A stretch of 42,102 nt of DNA, taken from the NCBI GenBank assembly GCA_949916155.1, contig CATLEM010000007.1, forward strand, positions 1 to 42,102. Direction: 5' to 3'. This DNA is from an uncultured Dorea sp. GTDB taxonomy: Bacteria; Bacillota; Clostridia; Lachnospirales; Lachnospiraceae. Of the stretch, positions 16,420 through 23,039 are shown one piece after another. Both the position numbers and the translations under genes were made by a program. Position 1 is the stretch's first letter, and each line of letters begins with the position of its first letter. The notes under the pieces are model-generated. The model was not told the DNA's origin. It ran no database searches and saw only the letters and a program-made list of their open reading frames with translations.

Positions 16420-16603
16420 TGTTTTCCTCCCATGTACTAATCCGACGACTACGCTCCGGTCATTAATAAAGCCGCCCATGACCGGATCATCTTCACAATA
16501 TCATGCAGCGGCACCGAAAACAATATGCAATTATAAATGATAATTTACAGAAATTTTTATCAATATTCGTTGATTATCTACAATTTTGCAATATCCCAAC
16601 GGT

Positions 16604-16960
16604 TTATTTCTTCATTTTCGGCTCACAGATCAATGATGCCAGATAGCCGAATACAAGCGCTGCCGATATTCCCACGGCGCTCGCCTTGAAGCCCCCCAGA
16701 AAGATGCCGATAAAACCCTCTTTATCAACAGCTTCCTTGACACCTTTCCACAGGAGATTGCCGAATCCGGCCAACGGGACACTGGCTCCCGCTCCTGCGT
16801 AATCCTGAAGCGGCTGATAGATCCGGAGCGCTCCAAGGACGGCGCCGGTACACACAAGCAGCACCATCACTCTTCCGGGCATCAGCTTTGTGCGGTCTAA
16901 TAAGATCTGAGCAAGGGCACAGATAAGGCCGCCCACCCAGAACGCATTGATATAATCCAT
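16604..16960 (-). CDS. spoVAE: Stage V sporulation protein AE (SpoVAE)
   Basis: This 118-residue membrane protein of the SpoVA family has three or four hydrophobic segments and the typical central block GAGASVPLAGFGNLLWKGVK and the following GFKASAVGISAALVFGYLA. SpoVA proteins form the channel that moves dipicolinic acid into the forespore and out at germination. Its length matches the SpoVAEb type. The ribosome site is GGGGGAGAATATAT. It is the last gene of the operon, 51 bases after spoVAD. A SpoVAF- or GerA-like gene is absent here; the next gene is unrelated. Confidence 0.94.
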   Translation of the reverse strand: MDYINAFWVGGLICALAQILLDRTKLMPGRVMVLLVCTGAVLGALRIYQPLQDYAGAGASVPLAGFGNLLWKGVKEAVDKEGFIGIFLGGFKASAVGISAALVFGYLASLICEPKMKK

Positions 16961-17011
16961 ATATATTCTCCCCCTTTCCTTCTCACTCCTTATTCTCTTA
17001 CCTTTTATCTC

Positions 17012-18016
17012 TTAGCAATGCTCCAGTACGATTCCGTGAGCAATACCCGGCACGCTTTCACCCTCGTTAAAGCTCACGGTGGACATAAGCGCCCCTGTAG
17101 GAACGAACAGTACCCTCTTCCATTCTCCGCGCTCCAGCTTCGGAAGCACATAGGAGGAAAGCACTGATGCCGCACAGCCGCAGCCGCTTCCGCCGGCATG
17201 AGTATCCTGTTTATTCTGGTCAAAGATCATCATTCCGCAGTCAATATGGTTCTTTTTGATATCTATCTCTTTTCCCCTCATCAGATCAAACAGGATGCTC
17301 TGTCCTACATAGCCCAGATCTCCTGTGATGATCCGGCTGTAATCGTCCGGCACACGCCCGAAATCTTTCAGATTCCTCTCAATCGTATCCGCTGCAGCCG
17401 GAGCCATGCAGGCGCCCATGTTCTGGGAATCCTTAAGTCCAAAATCTACAATCTTTCCTACGGTTATCCCTGTGATCCGCACATGGCTGCGCTTTTTCCC
17501 GACCAGAAAAGCGCCGCTTCCTGTCACTGTCCACTGAGCGGACAGCGGCCTCTGATTGGCGTAGCTTAGAGGAAACCGGAACTCCTTTTCCGCACTTCCA
17601 AAATGGCTCGAAGTTACAGCCAGCATATAATCCCCATATCCTGCCGCTACACTCATAGAGGCAAGGGCAAGGGCTTCCCCCGAGGTGGAACATGCCCCGA
17701 AAAGTCCGAACATAGGGATGCCGAACGCCTCAACTCCCAGTGACGTAGCGATCCCCTGCCGCAGCAGGTCGCCGCCGAACAAAAATCTCACATCTTCCTT
17801 GTGAATATGCGCCTTCCCCATAGCCAGCACACAGGCTTCTTTCTGCATCGTGCTCTCTGCCGCCTCCCAGGTGTCTTCTCCGAACAGATTTTCCGTCTCC
17901 ACCATATCGAACATCTTTCCAAGCGGCCCCTCGCCTTCTTTTTTCCCAACAACGGACGCACTTGACACCACATAGGGTGACTGTTCAAACGCAATACTCT
18001 GTAATCCCTGTGTCAT
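17012..18016 (-). CDS. spoVAD: Stage V sporulation protein AD (SpoVAD)
   Basis: This 334-residue protein has a thiolase/ketoacyl-synthase fold. SpoVAD is the cytosolic-face subunit of the SpoVA channel and binds dipicolinic acid. Recognisable blocks are SPYVVSSASVVGKKEGEGPL at the N-terminus, LFGACSTSGEALALASMSVA (the pseudo-active-site cysteine region), GSGAFLVG, and GGSGCGCAASVLSSYVLPKL near the C-terminus. Length and order match the family. The ATG follows GGCAGGTATAAGATATT. It sits between spoVAC and spoVAE, the conserved order. I see no truncation or missing block. Confidence 0.97.
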   Translation of the reverse strand: MTQGLQSIAFEQSPYVVSSASVVGKKEGEGPLGKMFDMVETENLFGEDTWEAAESTMQKEACVLAMGKAHIHKEDVRFLFGGDLLRQGIATSLGVEAFGIPMFGLFGACSTSGEALALASMSVAAGYGDYMLAVTSSHFGSAEKEFRFPLSYANQRPLSAQWTVTGSGAFLVGKKRSHVRITGITVGKIVDFGLKDSQNMGACMAPAAADTIERNLKDFGRVPDDYSRIITGDLGYVGQSILFDLMRGKEIDIKKNHIDCGMMIFDQNKQDTHAGGSGCGCAASVLSSYVLPKLERGEWKRVLFVPTGALMSTVSFNEGESVPGIAHGIVLEHC

Positions 18017-18042
18017 AATATCTTATACCTGCCTTTTCATGT

Positions 18043-18501
18043 TTAAAATATTCCCGCGATCTTCCCGATCCAATACAAAAATCCTAATACCCAGCTTGTA
18101 AACACACCGTATAAAATCACCGGACCCGCAATAGTAAATATCTTGCAGCCGATTCCCATTACCTGCCCTTCCTTCTGGAACTCAATAGCCGGAGCCGCTA
18201 CAGAATTGGCAAATCCGGTAATCGGAACAAGCGCTCCTGCGCCTCCCCATTTGGCAATCCTTGGATAGATGTTAAGTGCAGTGAGGATAACACTTGCCAG
18301 GATCAGTATCATAGAAGTCCATCCTCCGCTTATATCTTTGTTAAGTCCCATCTTTTCGCAATAATTTAAGATACTCTGTCCGGCAGCGCATATGATCCCG
18401 CCGGTAATAAAAGCCTTTGCCATATTGACCGGAAGATTATGCACCGGTGTCTTCTTCTTCACATAATTTTCATATGCTTCCTGCTGCTTTTTTCTGTCCA
18501 T
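18043..18501 (-). CDS. spoVAC: Stage V sporulation protein AC (SpoVAC)
   Basis: This 152-residue membrane protein of the SpoVA family is mechanosensitive in Bacillus and part of the dipicolinate channel. The start at 18501 is chosen over the track's 18549 because AAGGAGAGGTTGGA precedes it and the family N-terminus (KKKTPVHNLPVNMAKAF) follows soon after. Later blocks are AFITGGIICAAGQSILNYCE, GGAGALVPITGFANSVAAPA and the C-terminal YGVFTSWVLGFLYWI. Five or so membrane segments are predicted. It is related to spoVAE in the same operon (compare the GAGA-P-GFGN block), as expected within the family. Confidence 0.96.
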   Translation of the reverse strand: MDRKKQQEAYENYVKKKTPVHNLPVNMAKAFITGGIICAAGQSILNYCEKMGLNKDISGGWTSMILILASVILTALNIYPRIAKWGGAGALVPITGFANSVAAPAIEFQKEGQVMGIGCKIFTIAGPVILYGVFTSWVLGFLYWIGKIAGIF

Positions 18502-18558
18502 TCCAACCTCTCCTTCCACACCTTCGAAAATAATTGTCTGTTTTATCACACTTTTTTC

Positions 18559-18975
18559 CTACCATCCCCGGTAAAAAAATATAAGTGCGCCGATTCCTTT
18601 TCCCAGCGCCATGGCAGAGATAAAATAAGGTATGCATTTGATCAGCTTTGCACGCCTGATAAATATAGGAAACACATTCAGTATCTCGGCAAGCGCCATA
18701 GACCAGCAGCCCACGAATATTCCCGCGAATATACCGAATACTGCCAAAAGTACGCTTCCGCCAGGTATGGAGATATGGTACACCCAGAATATATTTCCCA
18801 GCATCCCCCCAAGTGCCACGCTGTCCTCATAGAGAAGGATATGCTCCCCTGTATGTGTGCGGTCTGCAAAATCCGAGATAACTCCCAACCCGATAATAAA
18901 GGAGAAAAGCCCTGCCGCCACCGCCACTCCTGCGCTAAGTCCGAGAATGGCCAGAACGGCTTGTGCTGCCCACAT
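18559..18975 (-). CDS. spoVAB: Stage V sporulation protein AB (SpoVAB)
   Basis: This 138-residue membrane protein has about four hydrophobic segments. It matches SpoVAB by position, size (about 140 residues in Bacillus) and pattern: AILGLSAGVAVAAGLFSFI near the start, then ALGGMLGNIFWVYHISIPGG and ISAMALGKGIGALIFFY. The ORF track starts 33 bases upstream at a TTG with no ribosome site; the ATG at 18975 has AAAGGAAAAGAACTGG and is preferred. It overlaps the end of spoVAA by 41 bases, which implies translational coupling. Confidence 0.92.
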   Translation of the reverse strand: MWAAQAVLAILGLSAGVAVAAGLFSFIIGLGVISDFADRTHTGEHILLYEDSVALGGMLGNIFWVYHISIPGGSVLLAVFGIFAGIFVGCWSMALAEILNVFPIFIRRAKLIKCIPYFISAMALGKGIGALIFFYRGW

Positions 18976-19609
18976 CCAGTTCTTTTCCTTTACGCGAAAA
19001 ATCTTCAATCAGTGTTGTCTGTATATCATTTTCATACAGACGCATCTCTACTTCCATCGGTGTCGGGTCCACCGTGAATTTCTTTTTGCCAAAATGATTA
19101 AAAAATGTAAGAATCCCTATAATAACTCCTATGCTGTACGTAAGCTCCAGAATCGTAAATCCCGGGCTTTTGGCTCCTGTAAGGCTTTCATACACCTGGC
19201 CGAACATTTTTGTCACATCAACGTCGTTGTTAAACGCCATCATGGAAAATGCAGCGCCGCAAAAGGTTATGACAACTACAAAGACTGTCTTGATCCAGTG
19301 GAGGAACTGTCCCCCGGTCTTTTGCTCCTCCAGAGTAATGATAAAATCCGTCTCACCCATATTCTGTACATCCGAATTAGGATATACCTCGTGGATGCAC
19401 TCAATAGCTTTAAGAATAGACACTGAAGTACGGTTTTGGTTTTTTTTGTCTGTATCATGGAATTTTAACAGCTTTAAAGTCCTGACCCTGGAAGTAACCG
19501 TAGGGTTGGCGCACTCGATCTTTAAAACATCTCCAAGCGTTACCTCCGGCTTAGTCACTTCAATATTGCGGTCCGCCTTTATATAGATTGTATCACTGCC
19601 TGATGCCAT
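18935..19609 (-). CDS. spoVAA: Stage V sporulation protein AA (SpoVAA)
   Basis: This 224-residue protein has a soluble N-terminal domain (~1-100: TIYIKADRNIEVTKPEVTLG, then IECIHEVYPNSDVQNMG and DFIITLEE) followed by two membrane segments (around 108-130 and 150-170) and a short tail. That layout is SpoVAA, a component needed for dipicolinate movement in spores. ATG follows a strong GGAGGTTGTT. It overlaps the preceding 66-aa gene by 17 bases and the next gene, spoVAB, by 41. The conserved block FFVVITFCGAAFSMMAFNND-like (VVVITFCGAAFSMMAFNNDV) is where the family is most recognisable. Confidence 0.94.
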   Translation of the reverse strand: MASGSDTIYIKADRNIEVTKPEVTLGDVLKIECANPTVTSRVRTLKLLKFHDTDKKNQNRTSVSILKAIECIHEVYPNSDVQNMGETDFIITLEEQKTGGQFLHWIKTVFVVVITFCGAAFSMMAFNNDVDVTKMFGQVYESLTGAKSPGFTILELTYSIGVIIGILTFFNHFGKKKFTVDPTPMEVEMRLYENDIQTTLIEDFSRKGKELDVGSTSRSGHSRT

Positions 19610-19793
19610 AACAACCTCCGATGTCCGCGGCTGACGCTGTCTTCACGTCACATTCCGTCTGCTTTACCAGTGTTCCCCCATTCATATCGCCGCTCTTTTT
19701 CATATCGCCGAAGTAATAGATCAGACCGACGATGACCGCTGCCGCTACCACAAGGACAAGACACAGCCTGAGCTTTTTTCTTGCTTCTTCCAT
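19593..19793 (-). CDS. Uncharacterised 66-aa membrane protein, first cistron of the spoVA operon
   Basis: The protein starts MEEARKKLRLCLVLVVAAAV. One hydrophobic helix (residues ~9-27) follows a basic N-terminus, and the ~40-residue remainder (YYFGDMKKSGDMNGGTLVKQ onward) is polar and would lie outside if the N-terminus is inside. The ATG at 19793 follows AAGGAAGGTGTCAGT; the track's longer form reaches back into the promoter and is less likely. It overlaps spoVAA by 17 bases and lies directly behind a candidate sigma-G promoter. Bacillus has no gene in this position. I do not recognise a family; it could be a spore-membrane or SpoVA assembly factor, which is inference from context. Confidence 0.8.
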   Translation of the reverse strand: MEEARKKLRLCLVLVVAAAVIVGLIYYFGDMKKSGDMNGGTLVKQTECDVKTASAADIGGCYGIRQ

Positions 19794-19819
19794 ACTGACA
19801 CCTTCCTTTGTTTTTCTGT

Positions 19820-19848
19820 TAGTATGCTGCGTTTCTTTCAAAATATAC
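19820..19848 (-). promoter_or_regulatory. Candidate sigma-G promoter for the spoVA operon
   Basis: Minus strand: GTATA (19848-19844), a 17-base spacer and CATACTA (19826-19820). These match the known sigma-G consensus (-35 GHATR, -10 CATNHTA) at every defined position. It lies in the 68-base gap between sigF and the 66-aa gene, which fits the known forespore-specific transcription of spoVA by sigma-G. Sigma-F has similar specificity and is not excluded. Confidence 0.65.
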
Positions 19849-19861
19849 ACAAAGAAATCTG

Positions 19862-20575
19862 TCAGATCTGATCTCTCATCTGTTTTAAAATTTTCTTTTC
19901 CATCCTGGATACCTGCACCTGAGAGATGCCCAGCTCTTCCCCGACCTGTGTCTGCGTCCTGTTTGCAAAATACCGCAGATAGATAAGCTGCCGTTCCTTG
20001 GAATCCAGGGACATCAGCAGATGATTGAGCACCATATGATCCACGATCTTATCTTCCTGTCCATCCTGCCCCGGAAGCTTGTCCATAAGCCTGATCTCCT
20101 GTCCGTCTCCCTGATAAATGGATCTTTGCAGCGATTCGATCTCTCCGCCTGCCTCCATCGCCATCGCAAGCTCCTCCGCAGAAACAGACAGCTCCTTCGC
20201 GATCTCTGCGATACACGGATCTCTTCCCAGGACTTCCTGAAGCTTTTCCTGGCAAAGATACGCCTTGTATGCCAGTTCCTTAAGTGACCGGCTGACTTTG
20301 ATCATCCCGTCGTCCCTGAGAAATCTTTTTATCTCTCCGGAGATCATCGGAACAGCATAGGTAGAAAACTTCACCTTATATTCAAGATCAAATTTATCAA
20401 TCGCTTTCAAAAGGCCGATATTGCCGATCTGAAACAGATCCTCGGCTTCCGCCCCGCGGTTGTAAAAACGCTTCACAATACACCAGACTAAACCCGCATT
20501 CTCTTCCACCAGCTGTGCTCTTGCTTCTTCATCCCCTTCGTGAGATTTCTGAATCAAAGCGATTGTGCGGTCCAT
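19862..20575 (-). CDS. sigF: RNA polymerase sporulation sigma factor SigF
   Basis: This 237-residue sigma-70-family protein is the first forespore-specific sigma factor. Region 2 is clear (AGLVWCIVKRFYNRGAEAED, then IGLLKAIDKFDLEYKVKFST and PMISGEIKRFLRDDGMIKVS). Region 3 follows (IAEIAKELSVSAEELAMAME). Region 4 ends in the helix-turn-helix TQTQVGEELGISQVQVSRME. ATG follows GACGGAGATT and overlaps the end of spoIIAB by 22 bases. SpoIIAB holds it inactive until SpoIIAA is dephosphorylated. It is the third gene of the canonical spoIIA operon; spoVA follows, as in Bacillus. Length is close to that of Bacillus SigF (255). Confidence 0.98.
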   Translation of the reverse strand: MDRTIALIQKSHEGDEEARAQLVEENAGLVWCIVKRFYNRGAEAEDLFQIGNIGLLKAIDKFDLEYKVKFSTYAVPMISGEIKRFLRDDGMIKVSRSLKELAYKAYLCQEKLQEVLGRDPCIAEIAKELSVSAEELAMAMEAGGEIESLQRSIYQGDGQEIRLMDKLPGQDGQEDKIVDHMVLNHLLMSLDSKERQLIYLRYFANRTQTQVGEELGISQVQVSRMEKKILKQMRDQI

Positions 20576-21009
20576 AATCTCCGTCCTTTTCCAATTGTCT
20601 TTTCCATCTTCACTGCAGTTCCCTTTCCCAGCTCAGATATCACCTCAAGCTTATCCATAAATGCTTCCATAAAAGAAAATCCCATACCAGAACGCTCAAG
20701 CTCCGGTTTGCTGGTAAAAAGCGGCTCCATCGCCTGTTTTACGTCCTCGATCCCTTTTCCCTCATCCCGGACCTCGAGATAGAGTGTCTGTCCCTCTGTC
20801 CGGCAGCGGATATATATGTTATGTATTTCATTTTCATAGCCATGGATAATGGCATTGGTCACCGCTTCCGACACTGCGGTCTTCACATCAGACACCTCTT
20901 CCACCGTAGGGTTTAAGGACGTCATAAAAGAAGCCACCGTCACCCTCGCAAACGACTCGTTTGATGAACGGCTGTCAAAGATCACCTGCATTTCATTCGT
21001 GTTTTCCAT
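20554..21009 (-). CDS. spoIIAB: Anti-sigma F factor SpoIIAB
   Basis: This 151-residue GHKL-type serine kinase binds SigF and phosphorylates SpoIIAA. Key segments are VSDVKTAVSEAVTNAIIHGY (the N box with the Mg-binding Asn), VRDEGKGIEDVKQA (the G1-type box), and ERSGMGFSFMEAFMDKLEV (the G2 lid). Size is standard (146 in Bacillus). Its ATG directly follows the spoIIAA stop; the ribosome site GAGGAGGATGATTAG is inside spoIIAA. It overlaps sigF by 22 bases, so the pair is translationally coupled. Confidence 0.98.
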   Translation of the reverse strand: MENTNEMQVIFDSRSSNESFARVTVASFMTSLNPTVEEVSDVKTAVSEAVTNAIIHGYENEIHNIYIRCRTEGQTLYLEVRDEGKGIEDVKQAMEPLFTSKPELERSGMGFSFMEAFMDKLEVISELGKGTAVKMEKTIGKGRRLWTAQSL

Positions 21010-21321
21010 CTAATCATCCTCCTCATAGATCTGCATTATTTTTGTCACTCCGGACATCGTCAATATCTTTTTCATCCTCTCGCTTACATGTACCGCGCAT
21101 ACTTCCCCGCCAAGCATATACAGCCTGCGGTATCTCCCCATGATAACTCCTATCCCTGAACTGTCCATAAAATCTGTCTCCTTGAAATCAAAAATAACAT
21201 ACCGGATATGATTCCTTTCTATCAGATGGTCTGACTCTTTTCTTAATTCCTCCGAATTGTGATGGTCGATCTCACCGGGCAGAAAAATCGTCAGGCAATT
21301 TTCCTGTACCTGATATTTCAT
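21010..21321 (-). CDS. spoIIAA: Anti-sigma F factor antagonist SpoIIAA
   Basis: This 103-residue STAS-domain protein frees SigF from SpoIIAB when its serine is unphosphorylated. The phosphorylation site lies in DFMDSSGIGVIMGRY (DSSG, residues 53-56). The N-terminus TIFLPGEIDHHNSEELR is typical. ATG follows AGAGGAGGGAGCAT. It is the first gene of the operon. The 73 bases upstream contain the terminator of the preceding gene; in Bacillus a sigma-H promoter stands here, but I could not find a convincing AGGA-N-GAAT match. Confidence 0.97.
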   Translation of the reverse strand: MKYQVQENCLTIFLPGEIDHHNSEELRKESDHLIERNHIRYVIFDFKETDFMDSSGIGVIMGRYRRLYMLGGEVCAVHVSERMKKILTMSGVTKIMQIYEEDD

Positions 21322-21349
21322 ATGCTCCCTCCTCTTATTTAATATAATA

Positions 21350-21379
21350 AAAAGGATATGTATCTTTACATATCCTTTT
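21350..21379 (-). terminator. Terminator of the TPR gene, upstream of spoIIAA
   Basis: AAAAGGATATGTA and TACATATCCTTTT form a perfect 13-bp stem with a 4-base loop. On the minus strand it is followed by TATTATATT. It lies 15 bases after the TPR gene stop and 28 bases before the spoIIAA start, so it separates the valS operon from the sporulation operon. If any spoIIA promoter lies upstream of it, the hairpin would be in its leader. Confidence 0.8.
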
Positions 21380-21394
21380 CTTTCGTAATATTAT

Positions 21395-22879
21395 CTATTC
21401 TGATTCTTCACTGTCATCTTGAGTGCTCTCTGTATCCTGATCATCCTGACCGCCGCTCTCTGTATCCTGATCGTCCTGACCGCTGCTCTCTGTGTCCTGA
21501 CTGTCCTGGCCGTCCTGATTGTCCTTAGTCTTCTTCTGTCCCTTTTCATTCTGGCTGTCCAACGCTTTTTTTGCTGTTCCCGCCGCTTCTTTTCCTTTAT
21601 ATTTTTCTACAAGCTTCTGATAACGGATGTTGGCTTTATCCTGCTCTCCCTTTTTCTCAAAAGACTGGGCAAGCATCAAAAGCGCTTTGCCATCCTTATA
21701 GCCTTCATCCATCTTTACGACTTTCTCGAGACTGCTGATCGCGCCGTCATAATCACCGGCCTCAAATTCCTCGCCTGCAGTACCGTACAGCTTCTCGCAC
21801 ATCCGTGGAAACAGATCATCCGCCACCTCATCGTACCTGCTTTTTCCGGCCTTCCCAAGAGATGCCCGGGACACCTTGAGCATCTGCTCCATCATCTCTT
21901 TATCACTCATGTCCTCTGCGGCAAAATGTTTGGCAACATCAAGCACGATCTCATAGCTCTCCTGCGTGGACGCCGACTGTGCCTTGAGATCTTCGCTCTC
22001 CTCACTGTTAACTCTGTATTCCTCAAGTTCTGTCTTAAGAGCGCTGATCTGAGCTTCCTGAGTGGCAATCTTATCGCTGAAAGAAACAACTCTCTCATTC
22101 AGCTTTCTTTGTCTTCCCACCGACACAGCAGGCATGATCAGAAACCACATGACCGCAGCGCCGACAAGCACGCCGACCGCAATATTCAGGAAAGTATGGA
22201 GACCTGAATTCTCCTTAAAAACCGAGGATGCCGGCTGAATGATCGTCTCATTTCCGATATTGTAGGTGACCGTCTGCTCCTTATTCTCTCCATCTCCTTT
22301 TCCTCTGTCTCTTGCCCGGGCCGGCCTGGACTTTCTGATCTGTGTGATCTCATGCATGTACCGAAGCGTGATCTCATCGGTTGTATCCAGTTTGTGAGCT
22401 GTACGAAGTTCTTTCCTCGCAGCCGAAAACTGCTCTGTCTGTATATATAAAAGCGCCAGAAGCTGATGCGCTTTTACATAGGACGGATGCACAGCGATCG
22501 CCTTTTTTAACTGGATGATCGCCAGATCCTCGCCGTTCTGCCCCGCAAGCTCTATACTTTGGTTGAATAGCCTGACCGCCTGATTGATGCTTTCAAGCTC
22601 TCCAGGGACTTCCTGTATCTTACCGATATAATAATCAGCAATATTATCCTCTGCCTGAAAATTCTTACTGAGGATCCATTCAACGAGTGCTTCGATCACA
22701 TCGCCTCTGCCGTAATAGACGAGGCCTAAAAGGTTTCTTGCGGCAACGTTTCCGCGATTATATTGCAGACTACGCCGAAGAGAGGTAACTGCACCGCTCA
22801 TGTCGCGGATATTCGCTTTTTTCAGACCGTCATTGTACCAGTAGTTCGACTGGTACATCAGCTTTGTTGTATATTCCAT
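21395..22879 (-). CDS. TPR-repeat membrane protein
   Basis: This 494-residue protein has cytoplasmic TPR units in residues ~1-180 (AVTSLRRSLQYNRGNVAARN, AIIQLKKAIAVHPSYVKAHQ, AARKELRTAHKLDTTDEITL). A basic linker follows, then one membrane helix (~230-255, NIAVGVLVGAAVMWFLIMPA). A coiled-coil segment (QRKLNERVVSFSDKIATQEA onward, ~258-305) precedes more TPR-like units (AGDYDGAISSLEKVVKMDEG). The acidic C-terminal tail contains a tandem repeat. It probably displays a scaffold across the membrane; I cannot give a specific role. It is the last gene of the valS-folC operon and starts 25 bases after the 44-aa gene, behind AAAGAGGTTATACAGTCT. A terminator follows. Confidence 0.88.
   Translation of the reverse strand: MEYTTKLMYQSNYWYNDGLKKANIRDMSGAVTSLRRSLQYNRGNVAARNLLGLVYYGRGDVIEALVEWILSKNFQAEDNIADYYIGKIQEVPGELESINQAVRLFNQSIELAGQNGEDLAIIQLKKAIAVHPSYVKAHQLLALLYIQTEQFSAARKELRTAHKLDTTDEITLRYMHEITQIRKSRPARARDRGKGDGENKEQTVTYNIGNETIIQPASSVFKENSGLHTFLNIAVGVLVGAAVMWFLIMPAVSVGRQRKLNERVVSFSDKIATQEAQISALKTELEEYRVNSEESEDLKAQSASTQESYEIVLDVAKHFAAEDMSDKEMMEQMLKVSRASLGKAGKSRYDEVADDLFPRMCEKLYGTAGEEFEAGDYDGAISSLEKVVKMDEGYKDGKALLMLAQSFEKKGEQDKANIRYQKLVEKYKGKEAAGTAKKALDSQNEKGQKKTKDNQDGQDSQDTESSGQDDQDTESGGQDDQDTESTQDDSEESE
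21425..21514 (-). repeat. 30-bp tandem repeat at the 3' end of the TPR gene
   Basis: Units begin with GCTCTCTGT at 21425, 21455 and 21485 (plus-strand coordinates), a period of 30. Two copies are almost identical, the third partly diverged. They encode the tail repeat GQDDQDTES(S/G). The repeat keeps the frame, so copy number could vary without breaking the gene. Confidence 0.8.
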
Positions 22880-22904
22880 AGACTGTATAACCTCTTTATC
22901 TCCG

Positions 22905-23039
22905 CTACTTCGTCTGTTCTATCATCTCACGCAGAATATCTGTCATATCTGTAAGATCCTCCTGATAAACTGCACCTTCAATATCTTCTACTTCCAGACT
23001 CGGCTGGAATTTTTTCAGTTCTTCTGCAAAATCTAACAT
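22905..23039 (-). CDS. 44-aa acidic microprotein between folC and the TPR gene
   Basis: This ORF is not in the supplied track. It reads MLDFAEELKKFQPSLEVEDI and ends in DILREMIEQTK. Its ATG lies inside the last codons of folC (AAATGTTAG: the start overlaps the folC stop by 7 bases), a typical translational-coupling arrangement, and the TPR gene begins 25 bases after its stop. It is acidic and amphipathic with a likely helical ending. No signal peptide or metal motif is visible. Its codons look normal for the genome. I recall similar short acidic proteins at this place in related genomes, but that is memory and unchecked. Confidence 0.7.
   Translation of the reverse strand: MLDFAEELKKFQPSLEVEDIEGAVYQEDLTDMTDILREMIEQTK

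Noticed and set aside
21322-21420. Sigma-H promoter for spoIIAA
   Set aside because: AGGATATG in the terminator stem looks like a -35, but no GAAT-type -10 lies at the right distance; I could not support it.
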